Below, piece after piece: positions 1-6,820 of a stretch of 18,716 nucleotides of DNA. The translations under genes and the position numbers were made by a program. The stretch comes from an uncultured Bacteroidales bacterium (GTDB taxonomy: Bacteria > Bacteroidota > Bacteroidia > Bacteroidales > P3). The stretch spans positions 1 to 18,716 of the forward strand of contig CAJOQB010000135.1 in the NCBI GenBank assembly GCA_905236405.1, given 5' to 3'. The notes under the pieces are model-generated. The model saw only the letters and a list, made by a program, of their open reading frames with translations, ran no database searches and was not told the DNA's origin. The first letter of the stretch is position 1; every line of letters starts with the position of its first letter.

Positions 1-326
1 CACCCCGCATTGTCACCGTCACACAGGACACGGTGTTCGAAGCCATTTTCGCTGTCGATCCGTCAACAATAGGCATCGACAATGTCGGCCCTCTGGACTT
101 CTCCGTCTCGCCCAACCCGACTCGCAACCGCCTGACGGTGGAGAGACCCAATGCCGGCCCCGCCACCTTCGAGGTGTTCAACGCCAAGGGGCAGAAGGTC
201 ATGATACAGGCCTCCGACCAAGCCGTCGCCACACTCGATGTCTCCTCCCTCGCGGCAGGCAGCTACCTGCTCCGCGTCACCACCGCCGAGGGCTCCTCTG
301 TCCGCAGCTTCGTGATAGGAAGGTGA
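1..326 (+). CDS. 3' end of a secreted protein with a T9SS type A sorting domain (partial)
   Basis: The reading frame is open from the left edge (first full codon at position 3) to a TGA at 324-326, so only about the last 107 residues are present and the function of the passenger is unknown. The final 75 or so residues form a typical Por/T9SS C-terminal sorting domain: an SPNPT motif followed by short beta-strand blocks (LTVERP, ATFEVFNAKGQKV, LDVSSLAAGSYLLRV) and a short basic end, FVIGR. In Bacteroidota this domain directs proteins through the type IX secretion system across the outer membrane and is usually removed by the sortase PorU during surface attachment or release. Direct observation: domain pattern and stop. 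Known from the family: export route. A GTG at 33 is in frame, but the frame continues upstream of it, so it is probably not the start. Confidence 0.9.
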   Translation, partial: PRIVTVTQDTVFEAIFAVDPSTIGIDNVGPLDFSVSPNPTRNRLTVERPNAGPATFEVFNAKGQKVMIQASDQAVATLDVSSLAAGSYLLRVTTAEGSSVRSFVIGR

Positions 327-360
327 AAATGTGACAAAGAAACGAGAATTGTTTGTAGAG

Positions 361-397
361 AAAATAGACCTGCCTGTGAAGGCTGGTCTATTTTTTT
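361..397 (+). terminator. Rho-independent terminator after the T9SS protein gene
   Basis: A 9-bp arm AAATAGACC (362-370) pairs with GGTCTATTT (385-393). The stem continues past one T-T mismatch with GCC (372-374) against GGC (381-383), closing a six-base loop. A run of seven T follows at 391-397. It lies 35 bp after the stop codon at 326. Confidence 0.9.
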
Positions 398-652
398 GCA
401 TAAAAACGCTTTTCGGTGGCGTGTCCACGACACGGAAGGACAAGTGAAGAGGGTGACACCATGCTATTGATAGACAAGCAGGTACATGTCTCATATAGTT
501 TCAGCCGCGTGAGACACATTGTCTCACATGCTTGGAACAAGTAGTTCCATGCGGCTGGAACTGTAAGCGAAAAGGGCTCTGAGGAGGGGTGCAGGCGGCT
601 GGAACTGTCGGAACAAAAAAGAGAAACAGACGAGAGAACTGGTAAAATGTTG
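398..652. other. Gene-free stretch with three short perfect palindromes
   Basis: No credible coding frame lies here. Three perfect inverted repeats are visible: CGTGTC-cac-GACACG (420-434), GTGAGACA-cat-TGTCTCAC (509-527) and TGGAAC-aagta-GTTCCA (533-549). The first two share a three-base spacer and the second and third are only 5 bp apart. They could be operator half-sites or small RNA hairpins. None is followed by a T-run, so they do not look like terminators. Function is unknown. Confidence 0.5.
551..608. repeat. 14-bp direct repeat pair
   Basis: The sequence GCGGCTGGAACTGT occurs at 551-564 and again at 595-608, a period of 44 bp. Each copy contains TGGAAC, also an arm of the palindrome at 533-549. 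The pair lies just upstream of the promoter-like element at 653-660, so a binding-site role is possible but not shown. Confidence 0.6.
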
Positions 653-660
653 TATCTTTG
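653..660 (+). promoter_or_regulatory. Bacteroidetes -7 promoter element upstream of the MerR gene
   Basis: TATCTTTG matches the Bacteroidetes -7 consensus TAnnTTTG and is followed by CAG. No clear -33 TTG/TTTG is seen at the usual distance. The expected transcript start is around 665-668, which gives a leader of about 75 bases before the ATG at 741. Confidence 0.6.
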
Positions 661-715
661 CAGTTGCTTCCAATGGTTGGAGCAGCTGATTATAGAGTGT
701 TATAATCAGCTTTTT
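661..715 (+). promoter_or_regulatory. Two overlapping leader hairpins, the second terminator-like (candidate attenuator)
   Basis: Hairpin 1 pairs 661-673 with 677-688 around a three-base TGG loop, with one bulged T and one G-U pair. Hairpin 2 pairs AGCTGATTATA (684-694) perfectly with TATAATCAGCT (701-711) around a GAGTGT loop and runs into five T (711-715). The two share bases 684-688, so the full forms cannot coexist. Hairpin 2 ends 25 bp before the MerR start codon and would stop transcripts from the 653-660 promoter unless prevented. It could be an attenuator or the end of a short RNA of about 50 bases. The hairpins are seen directly; the role is inferred. Confidence 0.5.
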
Positions 716-740
716 AGATACAACATAACGACAAAGAACG

Positions 741-1082
741 ATGGACAAGCTTTACTATAGTATCAGCGAGGTGGCAGCCACGATGGGTGTCAACACCTCG
801 ACATTGCGATTCTGGGAAAAGGAGTTTAAATGGATCAACCCTCACAAGAACGCCCGCGGTGTAAGGCTGTACACTGTCAACGACATCGCTTTGCTGAAAC
901 GAATCCAATACCTCACCCGCGACTGCGGCTATACGTTAGAAGGGGCCCGCGACCAACTGAGACAGGAACGTCGCGAGGCACTGACGACCCTCCGCGAGGG
1001 TTCGTACGACGAACGTCGCATCATGCAGGAGTCTCTCATGGAGGTGAGGTCTTTCCTTGTCAGCCTGAAAGAAACGCTGTGA
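741..1082 (+). CDS. MerR-family transcriptional regulator
   Basis: A 113-residue protein. Residues about 5-75 form the winged helix-turn-helix of the MerR family: YYSISEVAATMGVNTSTLRFWE is the recognition helix region, followed by RLYTVNDIALLKRIQYL and an arginine- and glutamate-rich helix that would be the dimerisation coiled coil. The C-terminus (about 85-113) is short and has no cysteine-rich or other effector-binding domain, so no metal or drug ligand can be assigned. Family members usually bind between promoter elements and activate by distorting spacer DNA. The ATG at 741 follows the leader hairpins at 661-715. The next gene begins 31 bp downstream on the same strand, so the two are probably co-transcribed. 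Similar small MerR proteins are common in Bacteroidales; the target here is unknown. Confidence 0.88.
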   Translation: MDKLYYSISEVAATMGVNTSTLRFWEKEFKWINPHKNARGVRLYTVNDIALLKRIQYLTRDCGYTLEGARDQLRQERREALTTLREGSYDERRIMQESLMEVRSFLVSLKETL

Positions 1083-1113
1083 CAATTTTTTCCGCCCTCC
1101 TTTGGCCCATTCG

Positions 1114-3210
1114 ATGAAGGGAAAGCTGCTCTTGGTTGCACTACTGCTGGCCTTGCTCCCCTGGAGCCTGCGGTCACAGGTGCCGCTGTCGACGGAATGG
1201 CAGCGATATATCGAGGAGTGGGCAGAAGAGACGGGCAGCACCAACAGCGACGAACTGGAGGAACTGCTGACACAACTGCTCGAGAACCCCATCAACCTGA
1301 ACGACACGGCTTCGAACCGCATACTGCTGCTGCCCTTTGTCAGTGCCCTGCAATGGGACATCGTCAAAGCCTACATCCTGCAGCACGGACAGATGCTGTC
1401 GATATACGAGATGTATCTGCTGAACGGGTTCGACGCGGCGACCCTCGCACGCCTTCGCCCTTTTGTATGCGTCATGCCTGTGGAAAACAAGCGTCCGCTG
1501 CGTCTGCACGATGTGCTGCAAGAGGGGAAAGGGAGCTTGGTGACGGGTGTCCGCCGCAGTTTCCCTATGGCCGAGGGCTATCGTGACAGCACCTACAGGG
1601 GAAGTCCGTTGCGAGCCTATTTCCGCTACCAGTTCAACTATCGGGACAGAATCCAACTGCAACTGTCGGGGGACAAGGACCCGGGGGAGCAGTTCCTGTA
1701 CGGCGCCCAGCCAGACGGATTCGACCACTACAGCTACCACCTGTTGGTGAACGACTGGGGACCCGTCAAACGGATGGTGGCAGGCAGATACAACCTGCAG
1801 TTCGGGCAGGGGCTGACCCTGTGGAACGGCTTTGCCCCGTGGTCGTCGGACGCTTCGTCGGAATGGCGTTACGGACAAGGGGTGAAAGGGGCAGGGGCGA
1901 TGAGCGAGTATGGCTATTTCAACGGGGTGGCCGTCGACTTGGCGATGGGTGGCGGCTGGGAGCTGATACCTTTCTATTCATATGTACGACGTGACGCCAC
2001 GGCTCCAAAGAAAGCCCTCGACACGACAGGCGTATACCAATGGGTGCAGAGCATCTACACCGACGGATACCACCGCAGCGAGCTGGAAGCCGGCAAGAAG
2101 AACCTGCTGACGGAGCAGCTGGCGGGGGGAAGGATACAATGGAAAAACCCACGGCTGACTGTGGGCGCCACGGCTTACGGCCTATGGTTCGACAAACCCA
2201 TCAAGCCACAACGCTATGTGTACAACTACAACGCTTTCCGCGGAAGCAGGGGGGTGGCGGCAGGTGTCGACGCCTCGTACCGCTACCGGACGGTGCAGCT
2301 GTTTGGCGAACTGAGCTACGCTCGCGCGTTGGACACGGTGTGGGAGGGGGTGCCGTGGGCAGGCATGGCCGGAGCGATTTTCGACATGGACGCCGACAAC
2401 CGCCTGGCCATCACGCTCCGCAACTACTCGCCTGTCTACCAAAACCTGTACGCTTCGGCCAACGGAAGAAACAGCCACAACCAAAATGAGCGTGGCCTCA
2501 GGATGTGCTGGAACAGCCGCTGGCCCCTGAACATTCACACCACCATGACTGCCGACTTCTACTATTTCCCCGAGATGAAGTACCGCATCTATGCCCCGTC
2601 GAACGGGAGGGACTTCTCGGTGAAGGCCTATCGCAACATGGGTCGCCGCCACCGGATAGACCTGCAATACTCGAACCGTATGGGCAAACGCAACGCCACG
2701 GTTGACGACGCCAAAGCCTATGTGCAGGAAAGCACGGTGCTGCAAAGATGGTCGGCCACATGGGACTGGAAGGCGTCCGACGAGCTGCGACTGACGACCC
2801 ACGCCAAGGCGGCACGGTTCGGCTGCGACCTGCACGAGACACAATGGGGATGGGCTGTAGCACAGGATGTGGAATACAAGCCTCTGTGGGATCTGCTGCC
2901 CATCACCTGGGTGGGCAGGGTGTCGCTGTTCGACGCAGGAGGCTACGACGCCCGATTATACCTGGCCGAACGAGGGCTGCAGTTCGAGGGCGGGTCGATG
3001 ATGATGTATGGGAAAGGCTGTCGCTGCTACCTGACGCTGCACTACGAGGGCAACGAACGTATAGGGGGCGGCCTGCGTGTGGGATGGACCCACTACTCGG
3101 ACCGCGAAAACATCGGCACAGGCCACGACCAGACGCCTGGCAACAACCAATGGGAATGCATGCTGCAACTGAGAATCAAGATGGCTCCGCTGTCAACGCT
3201 GGGCTACTGA
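1114..3210 (+). CDS. Exported helix-hairpin-helix domain protein, possibly outer-membrane
   Basis: The preferred start is the ATG at 1114 (698 residues), because a signal peptide follows directly: KGK, then a leucine/alanine-rich core and a likely cut after SLRSQ near residue 22. A TTG at 1102 would add four residues. Residues about 46-121 contain a helix-hairpin-helix-like region (LENPINLND, then LLLPFVSALQWDIVKAYI and SIYEMYLLNGFDAATLARLRPFV), a layout found in a family of about 700-residue Bacteroidota proteins. The rest is rich in aromatic, alternating beta-type segments (YFRYQFNYRDRIQLQLSGD, ITLRNYSPVYQNLYA, YLTLHYEGNERIGGGLRVGWTHYS), which suggests a beta-barrel or beta-rich envelope protein; this is inference. 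Helix-hairpin-helix motifs often bind DNA, but no function is established for this family. The 3' end overlaps the convergent membrane-protein gene by 7 bp. Confidence 0.78.
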   Translation: MKGKLLLVALLLALLPWSLRSQVPLSTEWQRYIEEWAEETGSTNSDELEELLTQLLENPINLNDTASNRILLLPFVSALQWDIVKAYILQHGQMLSIYEMYLLNGFDAATLARLRPFVCVMPVENKRPLRLHDVLQEGKGSLVTGVRRSFPMAEGYRDSTYRGSPLRAYFRYQFNYRDRIQLQLSGDKDPGEQFLYGAQPDGFDHYSYHLLVNDWGPVKRMVAGRYNLQFGQGLTLWNGFAPWSSDASSEWRYGQGVKGAGAMSEYGYFNGVAVDLAMGGGWELIPFYSYVRRDATAPKKALDTTGVYQWVQSIYTDGYHRSELEAGKKNLLTEQLAGGRIQWKNPRLTVGATAYGLWFDKPIKPQRYVYNYNAFRGSRGVAAGVDASYRYRTVQLFGELSYARALDTVWEGVPWAGMAGAIFDMDADNRLAITLRNYSPVYQNLYASANGRNSHNQNERGLRMCWNSRWPLNIHTTMTADFYYFPEMKYRIYAPSNGRDFSVKAYRNMGRRHRIDLQYSNRMGKRNATVDDAKAYVQESTVLQRWSATWDWKASDELRLTTHAKAARFGCDLHETQWGWAVAQDVEYKPLWDLLPITWVGRVSLFDAGGYDARLYLAERGLQFEGGSMMMYGKGCRCYLTLHYEGNERIGGGLRVGWTHYSDRENIGTGHDQTPGNNQWECMLQLRIKMAPLSTLGY

Positions 3211-3737
3211 GCCTTGGGGGGATCTTCCCTCTTTTTGCCGTTGAGCTCCAAGACCCGCAACAACGAATAGTAGAGGAAAAGGAAGAGGAGGGTGAACATG
3301 ATGTTGCCGACACTCATGGAGGCTTTGCCCAAATAGAGGAGAGTGAGGATGATGAACAACAGCTGGGCAACGGCATAGTAATGGAAGCCGTTCTTGCGAA
3401 GCCGCCACATCATGACGACACCTGTCAACGAGATGGCGAAAAGGACGAAGGCCATCAGGTAGTAGGCTCGCGGGGTGTCGAAAACAAACTGTTCGTACTG
3501 TGCTTTGGTGAGCTCGAACATCTCGGCCATCTGGGGACTGGACTGCATGGTCTCCTCGATGGCGGGGTACTGTTGCTGCAAAATGGGCTGTATCATCCCC
3601 ATCAACAAATAGGAGAAGCAATTCGCTCCCGACCCGATGATGCTAAGCACCAAGAGGATGCGGAACATGATAAAGGGTCTTCGCGTGGCGGGGTTGTCTT
3701 TCAGCCGCTGCACTTGCTCGTGGTAGTCGCCGTCCAT
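3204..3737 (-). CDS. Small integral membrane protein of unknown function
   Basis: I do not recognise this 177-residue protein. Four hydrophobic segments are visible at about residues 22-49, 92-112, 119-137 and 142-163. A hydrophilic loop after the first one (about 50-90, with QQQYPAIEETMQSSPQMAEMF split by acidic residues) and a charged tail (KKREDPPKAQ) complete it. The ATG at 3737 is preferred to a TTG at 3746 because it gives a TGATG junction with pyrF, a one-base overlap typical of translational coupling. It is the last gene of the amidase-ABC ATPase-pyrF operon. Its four-helix form might suggest a partner for the nearby orphan ABC ATPase, but it is small for an ABC-2 permease and that link is speculative. 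Its TAG stop lies inside the end of the convergent helix-hairpin-helix gene. Confidence 0.75.
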   Translation of the reverse strand: MDGDYHEQVQRLKDNPATRRPFIMFRILLVLSIIGSGANCFSYLLMGMIQPILQQQYPAIEETMQSSPQMAEMFELTKAQYEQFVFDTPRAYYLMAFVLFAISLTGVVMMWRLRKNGFHYYAVAQLLFIILTLLYLGKASMSVGNIMFTLLFLFLYYSLLRVLELNGKKREDPPKAQ

Positions 3738-4576
3738 CACATCCAATTTTTCTTGAGTTCGACAGCCATCTGTGCCTGAAGCTTCTGTGCTTCCTGAGCG
3801 GCACGTTCGGCAAAGTCACGTTCGCGAGAGGCGTAGATGATGCCACGCGAGGAGTTGACCAGCAGACCGCACTCTTGGGTGAGTCCGTAACGACAGACCT
3901 CTTCGAGGCTGCCGCCTTGGGCTCCGACACCCGGCACAAGGAGGAAGCTGTCGGGGACAATGGCGCGGATGGAGGTCAGCATGTCGGCCTTGGTGGCTCC
4001 CACGACATACATCAGGTTGTCGGGGTTGCCCCATTGGAGTGAGGCGTTCAGCACTCGCTCGAAGAGCCGCTGCCCGCTCACTTGGTCCTGCATAAATTGG
4101 AAGTCAAAAGCGCCTTTGTTGGAGGTCAACGCCAGAAGGACGGCCCACTTGCCTTCGTAGGTAAGGAAAGGGGTGACGGAATCTTCGCCCATATAGGGGG
4201 CAATGGTGAGGGCGTCGAAGTTGAAATCGCCATCGGGGGAGAGGAAAGCTTTGGCATACTGCTGCGAGGTGTTGCCGATGTCGCCACGCTTGGCGTCAGC
4301 GATAAGGAAGGCCGGCTTGGGAAGGGAGTGGAGATAGTCGGTGGTCTTCTTGAGTTGTGCCAGTCCTTCGATGCCCATGCTTTCATAGAAAGCCAGATTG
4401 GGCTTGTAGGCCACACAATGGTCGATGGTGGCATCGATGATGGCTTTGTTGAAGAGGAAAGCGGCATCGGGCTCTCCTTTCAGATGGTCGGGGATTTTGT
4501 TGAGGTCGGTGTCGAGGCCGACGCAGAGGAACGACTGGCGTTCGCGGATGAGGTTGACGAGTTGCTGACGGTTCAT
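3737..4576 (-). CDS. pyrF: Orotidine 5'-phosphate decarboxylase (type 2)
   Basis: This 279-residue protein converts orotidine monophosphate to UMP, the last step of de novo pyrimidine synthesis, in the cytoplasm. The active-site motif DAKRGDIGNT lies at residues 94-103 with catalytic Lys96 between Asp94 and Asp99. CVGLDTD at 18-24 is the first substrate-binding strand, PGVGAQGGS at 205-213 and NSSRGIIYAS at 231-240 form the phosphate-binding region with Arg234. The length and the VGAQGG and SSRGI forms fit the longer type 2 subfamily rather than the 230-residue E. coli type. The ATG at 4576 lies 14 bp after the ABC ATPase stop codon, and the gene ends in TGATG with the next gene, so it is inside an operon. 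No pyrimidine-responsive leader is visible. Confidence 0.97.
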   Translation of the reverse strand: MNRQQLVNLIRERQSFLCVGLDTDLNKIPDHLKGEPDAAFLFNKAIIDATIDHCVAYKPNLAFYESMGIEGLAQLKKTTDYLHSLPKPAFLIADAKRGDIGNTSQQYAKAFLSPDGDFNFDALTIAPYMGEDSVTPFLTYEGKWAVLLALTSNKGAFDFQFMQDQVSGQRLFERVLNASLQWGNPDNLMYVVGATKADMLTSIRAIVPDSFLLVPGVGAQGGSLEEVCRYGLTQECGLLVNSSRGIIYASRERDFAERAAQEAQKLQAQMAVELKKNWM

Positions 4577-4590
4577 GGTATACTGGGTTG

Positions 4591-5292
4591 TTATTGACGG
4601 TTTTGGGTGAGGGCATGGAAACGCTGGGTCATCTCGCCCGGACGGAAATTCTTAATGAGCTCGTCGTCGATAATCTTTCCGTGGTGGATGATGATGGCAC
4701 GGCTGCACATGGCTTCGACTTCCTGCATGATATGGGTGGAGAGCAGTACAATCTTGGTCTTGCCGACATTGCGTATCAGGGAGCGTATCTCTTCGAGCTG
4801 GTTGGGGTCGAGACCGGTGGTGGGCTCGTCGAGGATGAGCACCTTGGGGTCGTGGATGAGCGCTTGTGCCAGACCCACTCGCTGGCGATAGCCTTTGGAG
4901 AGTGCCATGATGCGTTTGTCGCTCTCGGGGGTAAGACCTGTAAGGGCTATCATCTCCTCGACCCGCTCCTTGGCATGGGGAATCTGATAGACTCCGGCCA
5001 CGAAACGAAGGAACTCGCGTACATACATGTCGGTGTAGAGCGGATTCTGCTCGGGCAAGTAGCCAATCTGACGACGCACGTTGACGGGGTCGTCAAAGAT
5101 GTCGTAGCCGTAGACAGAGACTGTACCCTCTGTGGGGGGAAGAAAACAAGTGATGATTTTCATGAGGGTTGACTTGCCCGCACCGTTGGGGCCAAGCAAA
5201 CCCACAATCTCACCAGGGGTGATGGTGAAACTGGCATTGTCGACGGCACGTTGCTCGCCGTAGACTTTGGTAATATTCTTTACTTCTAACAT
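4591..5292 (-). CDS. ABC transporter ATP-binding protein, GldA-like
   Basis: A 233-residue cytoplasmic ATPase with all the expected motifs: Walker A GPNGAGKST at 34-42, Q-loop Gln82, signature LSKGYRQRVG at 131-140, Walker B VLILDEP at 151-157 with Glu156, and switch histidine His187 in LLSTH. The LSKGY form of the signature, the DEPTTGLDPNQ stretch and the single domain fit the ABC-2/drug and gliding-associated (GldA-like) branch in Bacteroidota. It would power a membrane partner, but no GldF/GldG-type permease is encoded beside it; the nearest membrane protein is the small four-helix protein two genes downstream. It starts 24 bp after the amidase stop and ends 14 bp before pyrF. In non-gliding Bacteroidales the name GldA is only homology, so I leave the symbol empty. 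Confidence 0.92.
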   Translation of the reverse strand: MLEVKNITKVYGEQRAVDNASFTITPGEIVGLLGPNGAGKSTLMKIITCFLPPTEGTVSVYGYDIFDDPVNVRRQIGYLPEQNPLYTDMYVREFLRFVAGVYQIPHAKERVEEMIALTGLTPESDKRIMALSKGYRQRVGLAQALIHDPKVLILDEPTTGLDPNQLEEIRSLIRNVGKTKIVLLSTHIMQEVEAMCSRAIIIHHGKIIDDELIKNFRPGEMTQRFHALTQNRQ

Positions 5293-5316
5293 CGGTAAGG
5301 TATGGGGAGAAGTGGC

Positions 5317-6741
5317 TTATTGTTCTTCAAGCATCTCGCGTGCTTCCTGCAAGCTGATTCGCTTGCCGTTGAAAAAGGCGATGACAAAGGCGTCCTTGAA
5401 CCCTTTGGCGCGTATCTCGTTTTGGATGGCGACGGCTTTCTTCATGGTGTTTTCGTTGCCCATGGTATAACGATACAGCCCCCCCTGCTCGTACATGTCG
5501 TAGCCAGTGATGCCTTTGAAGGCTTTGTCGCCTTCGTCAAGAGGTTTGTCGCTTGTGAGGAACTGGACACGATAGGTGACTCCGTCGACCACGCCAGCCT
5601 CTTTGTCGGAAGGCACTCTCTCCTCGGCACCCGTGGTGGGGACTGTCTTGGCAGGCTCGGGAGCATCGTAGTTGACAATGGGGAGCACACGACTTTCGGC
5701 CTCGGCTTTGGCACGAGCCTCTTCGGCCTCGGCTTCGGCTCTGCGTTTGGCTTCGGCTGCTTCCTGAGCGGCCTGCCGTGCATCCTCATCGTCGAGGGTG
5801 CCGTTGTTCTCGTCGATGGTCTGCGCCGCTGTGTTCTCTATGGCCTTGTCGGCAGCGGCTTCGGCTTTGGCTTGTGCAACAGCGGCCTGCTGCTGGGCAG
5901 TGGTCTTGCCTTTGCTGTAGCCAGGGATGTCGATGGTGAGGTTGGTCTTGGGCTTGGTTTGCTCCACCTGTGCTTTATAGTTGTTGAACGCGTTGAGGAG
6001 GCTGACGGCAATCTTGGCTTGCCCTGCGTCGCTCAACATGAAAGCCTCCTCCTCGGGGTTGCTGATGAAGCCTATCTCGGTCAGCACCGAGGGCATGGAT
6101 GTCTTGTAAAGAACAAAGAGCTCGGCTTGCTTCACTCCACGGTTGACAGTACGCAGGTTGGCTTTGTACTGGTCCTGAATATACTGGGCAAAATCGAGGC
6201 TGCGGTCCATGAAGACATTCTGGTACATGGCAAACATCACATAACTCTCGGGGGAATTGGGGTCGAAGCCTTTGTAGTCTTCGTTGTCCTTATAGCCGGC
6301 TTCGAGCAGGATGTCGGCGTTCTCTTTCTTGGCAACCTCCATGTTGGCACGGCTCTGTGAGAGTCCCATCACAAAGGTCTCGACACCCACAGGAGTGGGA
6401 GTGGTGTGCGAGTTGGCGTGGATGGAGATAAAAAGATCGGCTTTGTTACGATTGGCAATATGAGCACGCTCGGCCAACGATATGTCGACATCACTCTTGC
6501 GAGTGTAAATCACTTTCACATCAGGGAAGTTGTCTTCGACAAGTTTGCCGAACTTGAGTGCGACAGAAAGCACCAGGTCTTTCTCCCAACATTGTTTGCC
6601 TTGGGCACCTGGTTTGGCTCCCCCATGTCCTGGGTCAATGACCAACGTTTGGACTTTTGAGGTGGATGTTTTTTGAGCGAAAGCAGTGCCGAAAAGCAAT
6701 CCCAGTGCAATAAAAAACAACAATAAGCGTTTCATTGTCAT
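5317..6741 (-). CDS. N-acetylmuramoyl-L-alanine amidase (Amidase_3) with C-terminal SPOR domain
   Basis: A 474-residue exported enzyme that cleaves the amide bond between N-acetylmuramic acid and L-alanine in peptidoglycan. From the ATG at 6741 (MTMKRLL; an equally possible ATG at 6735 gives MKRLL) a signal peptide ends after AFAQ near residue 23. The zinc ligands are His39 in DPGHGG, Glu53 and His108 in SIHAN. The catalytic glutamate is in PSVLTEIGFISN. After the catalytic domain (about 30-260) comes a low-complexity Ala/Glu/Lys/Arg linker likely to form a helix (about 290-360), then a SPOR domain (about 388-470; VTYRVQFLTS, YRYTMGN, FKDAFVIAFFNGKRI), which in other proteins binds denuded glycan strands at the septum. 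The frame is open further upstream, but that region holds the promoter elements. It is the first gene of the operon leading into the ABC ATPase and pyrF. Confidence 0.95.
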   Translation of the reverse strand: MTMKRLLLFFIALGLLFGTAFAQKTSTSKVQTLVIDPGHGGAKPGAQGKQCWEKDLVLSVALKFGKLVEDNFPDVKVIYTRKSDVDISLAERAHIANRNKADLFISIHANSHTTPTPVGVETFVMGLSQSRANMEVAKKENADILLEAGYKDNEDYKGFDPNSPESYVMFAMYQNVFMDRSLDFAQYIQDQYKANLRTVNRGVKQAELFVLYKTSMPSVLTEIGFISNPEEEAFMLSDAGQAKIAVSLLNAFNNYKAQVEQTKPKTNLTIDIPGYSKGKTTAQQQAAVAQAKAEAAADKAIENTAAQTIDENNGTLDDEDARQAAQEAAEAKRRAEAEAEEARAKAEAESRVLPIVNYDAPEPAKTVPTTGAEERVPSDKEAGVVDGVTYRVQFLTSDKPLDEGDKAFKGITGYDMYEQGGLYRYTMGNENTMKKAVAIQNEIRAKGFKDAFVIAFFNGKRISLQEAREMLEEQ

Positions 6742-6763
6742 ATCATTTAAAATTAATCGTTCC

Positions 6764-6812
6764 AATTGCAAAAATAGACGTATCTTTGCAAATTTAAAAT
6801 TGCAAAAATAGA
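6764..6812 (-). promoter_or_regulatory. Duplicated promoter module for the amidase operon
   Basis: The 15-bp sequence AATTGCAAAAATAGA occurs at 6764-6778 and again at 6798-6812, a period of 34 bp. On the minus strand each copy contains TATTTTTG (6776 to 6769, and 6810 to 6803), matching the -7 consensus TAnnTTTG. The proximal one lies 28 bp before the ATG at 6741. No convincing -33 is seen for either, so which is active cannot be told. Confidence 0.5.
6781..6788 (+). promoter_or_regulatory. -7 promoter element for lptD
   Basis: TATCTTTG followed by CAAATTT is a strong -7 match on the plus strand, between the two copies of the minus-strand module. The expected start is near 6793-6796, about 26 bases before the proposed lptD start at 6821. 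Confidence 0.6.
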
Positions 6813-6820
6813 ACTTTTTT

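Noticed and set aside
63..494. A 143-codon minus-strand frame
   Set aside because: It is antisense to the T9SS sorting domain and runs through its terminator.
1174..1878. A 234-codon open frame on the minus strand, and another at 2182-2844
   Set aside because: Both are shadows inside the helix-hairpin-helix coding region with no start context or domain.
2748..3779. A 343-codon open frame on the plus strand
   Set aside because: It runs out of frame through the helix-hairpin-helix gene and then antisense to the membrane protein and the end of pyrF. The translation is low-quality and has no recognisable domain.
5302..6360. A 352-codon open frame on the plus strand
   Set aside because: It lies antisense to the amidase, whose motifs are clear. 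Its Gly/Leu/Val-rich translation is the mirror of the Ala/Glu codon pattern, and it has no signal or domain.
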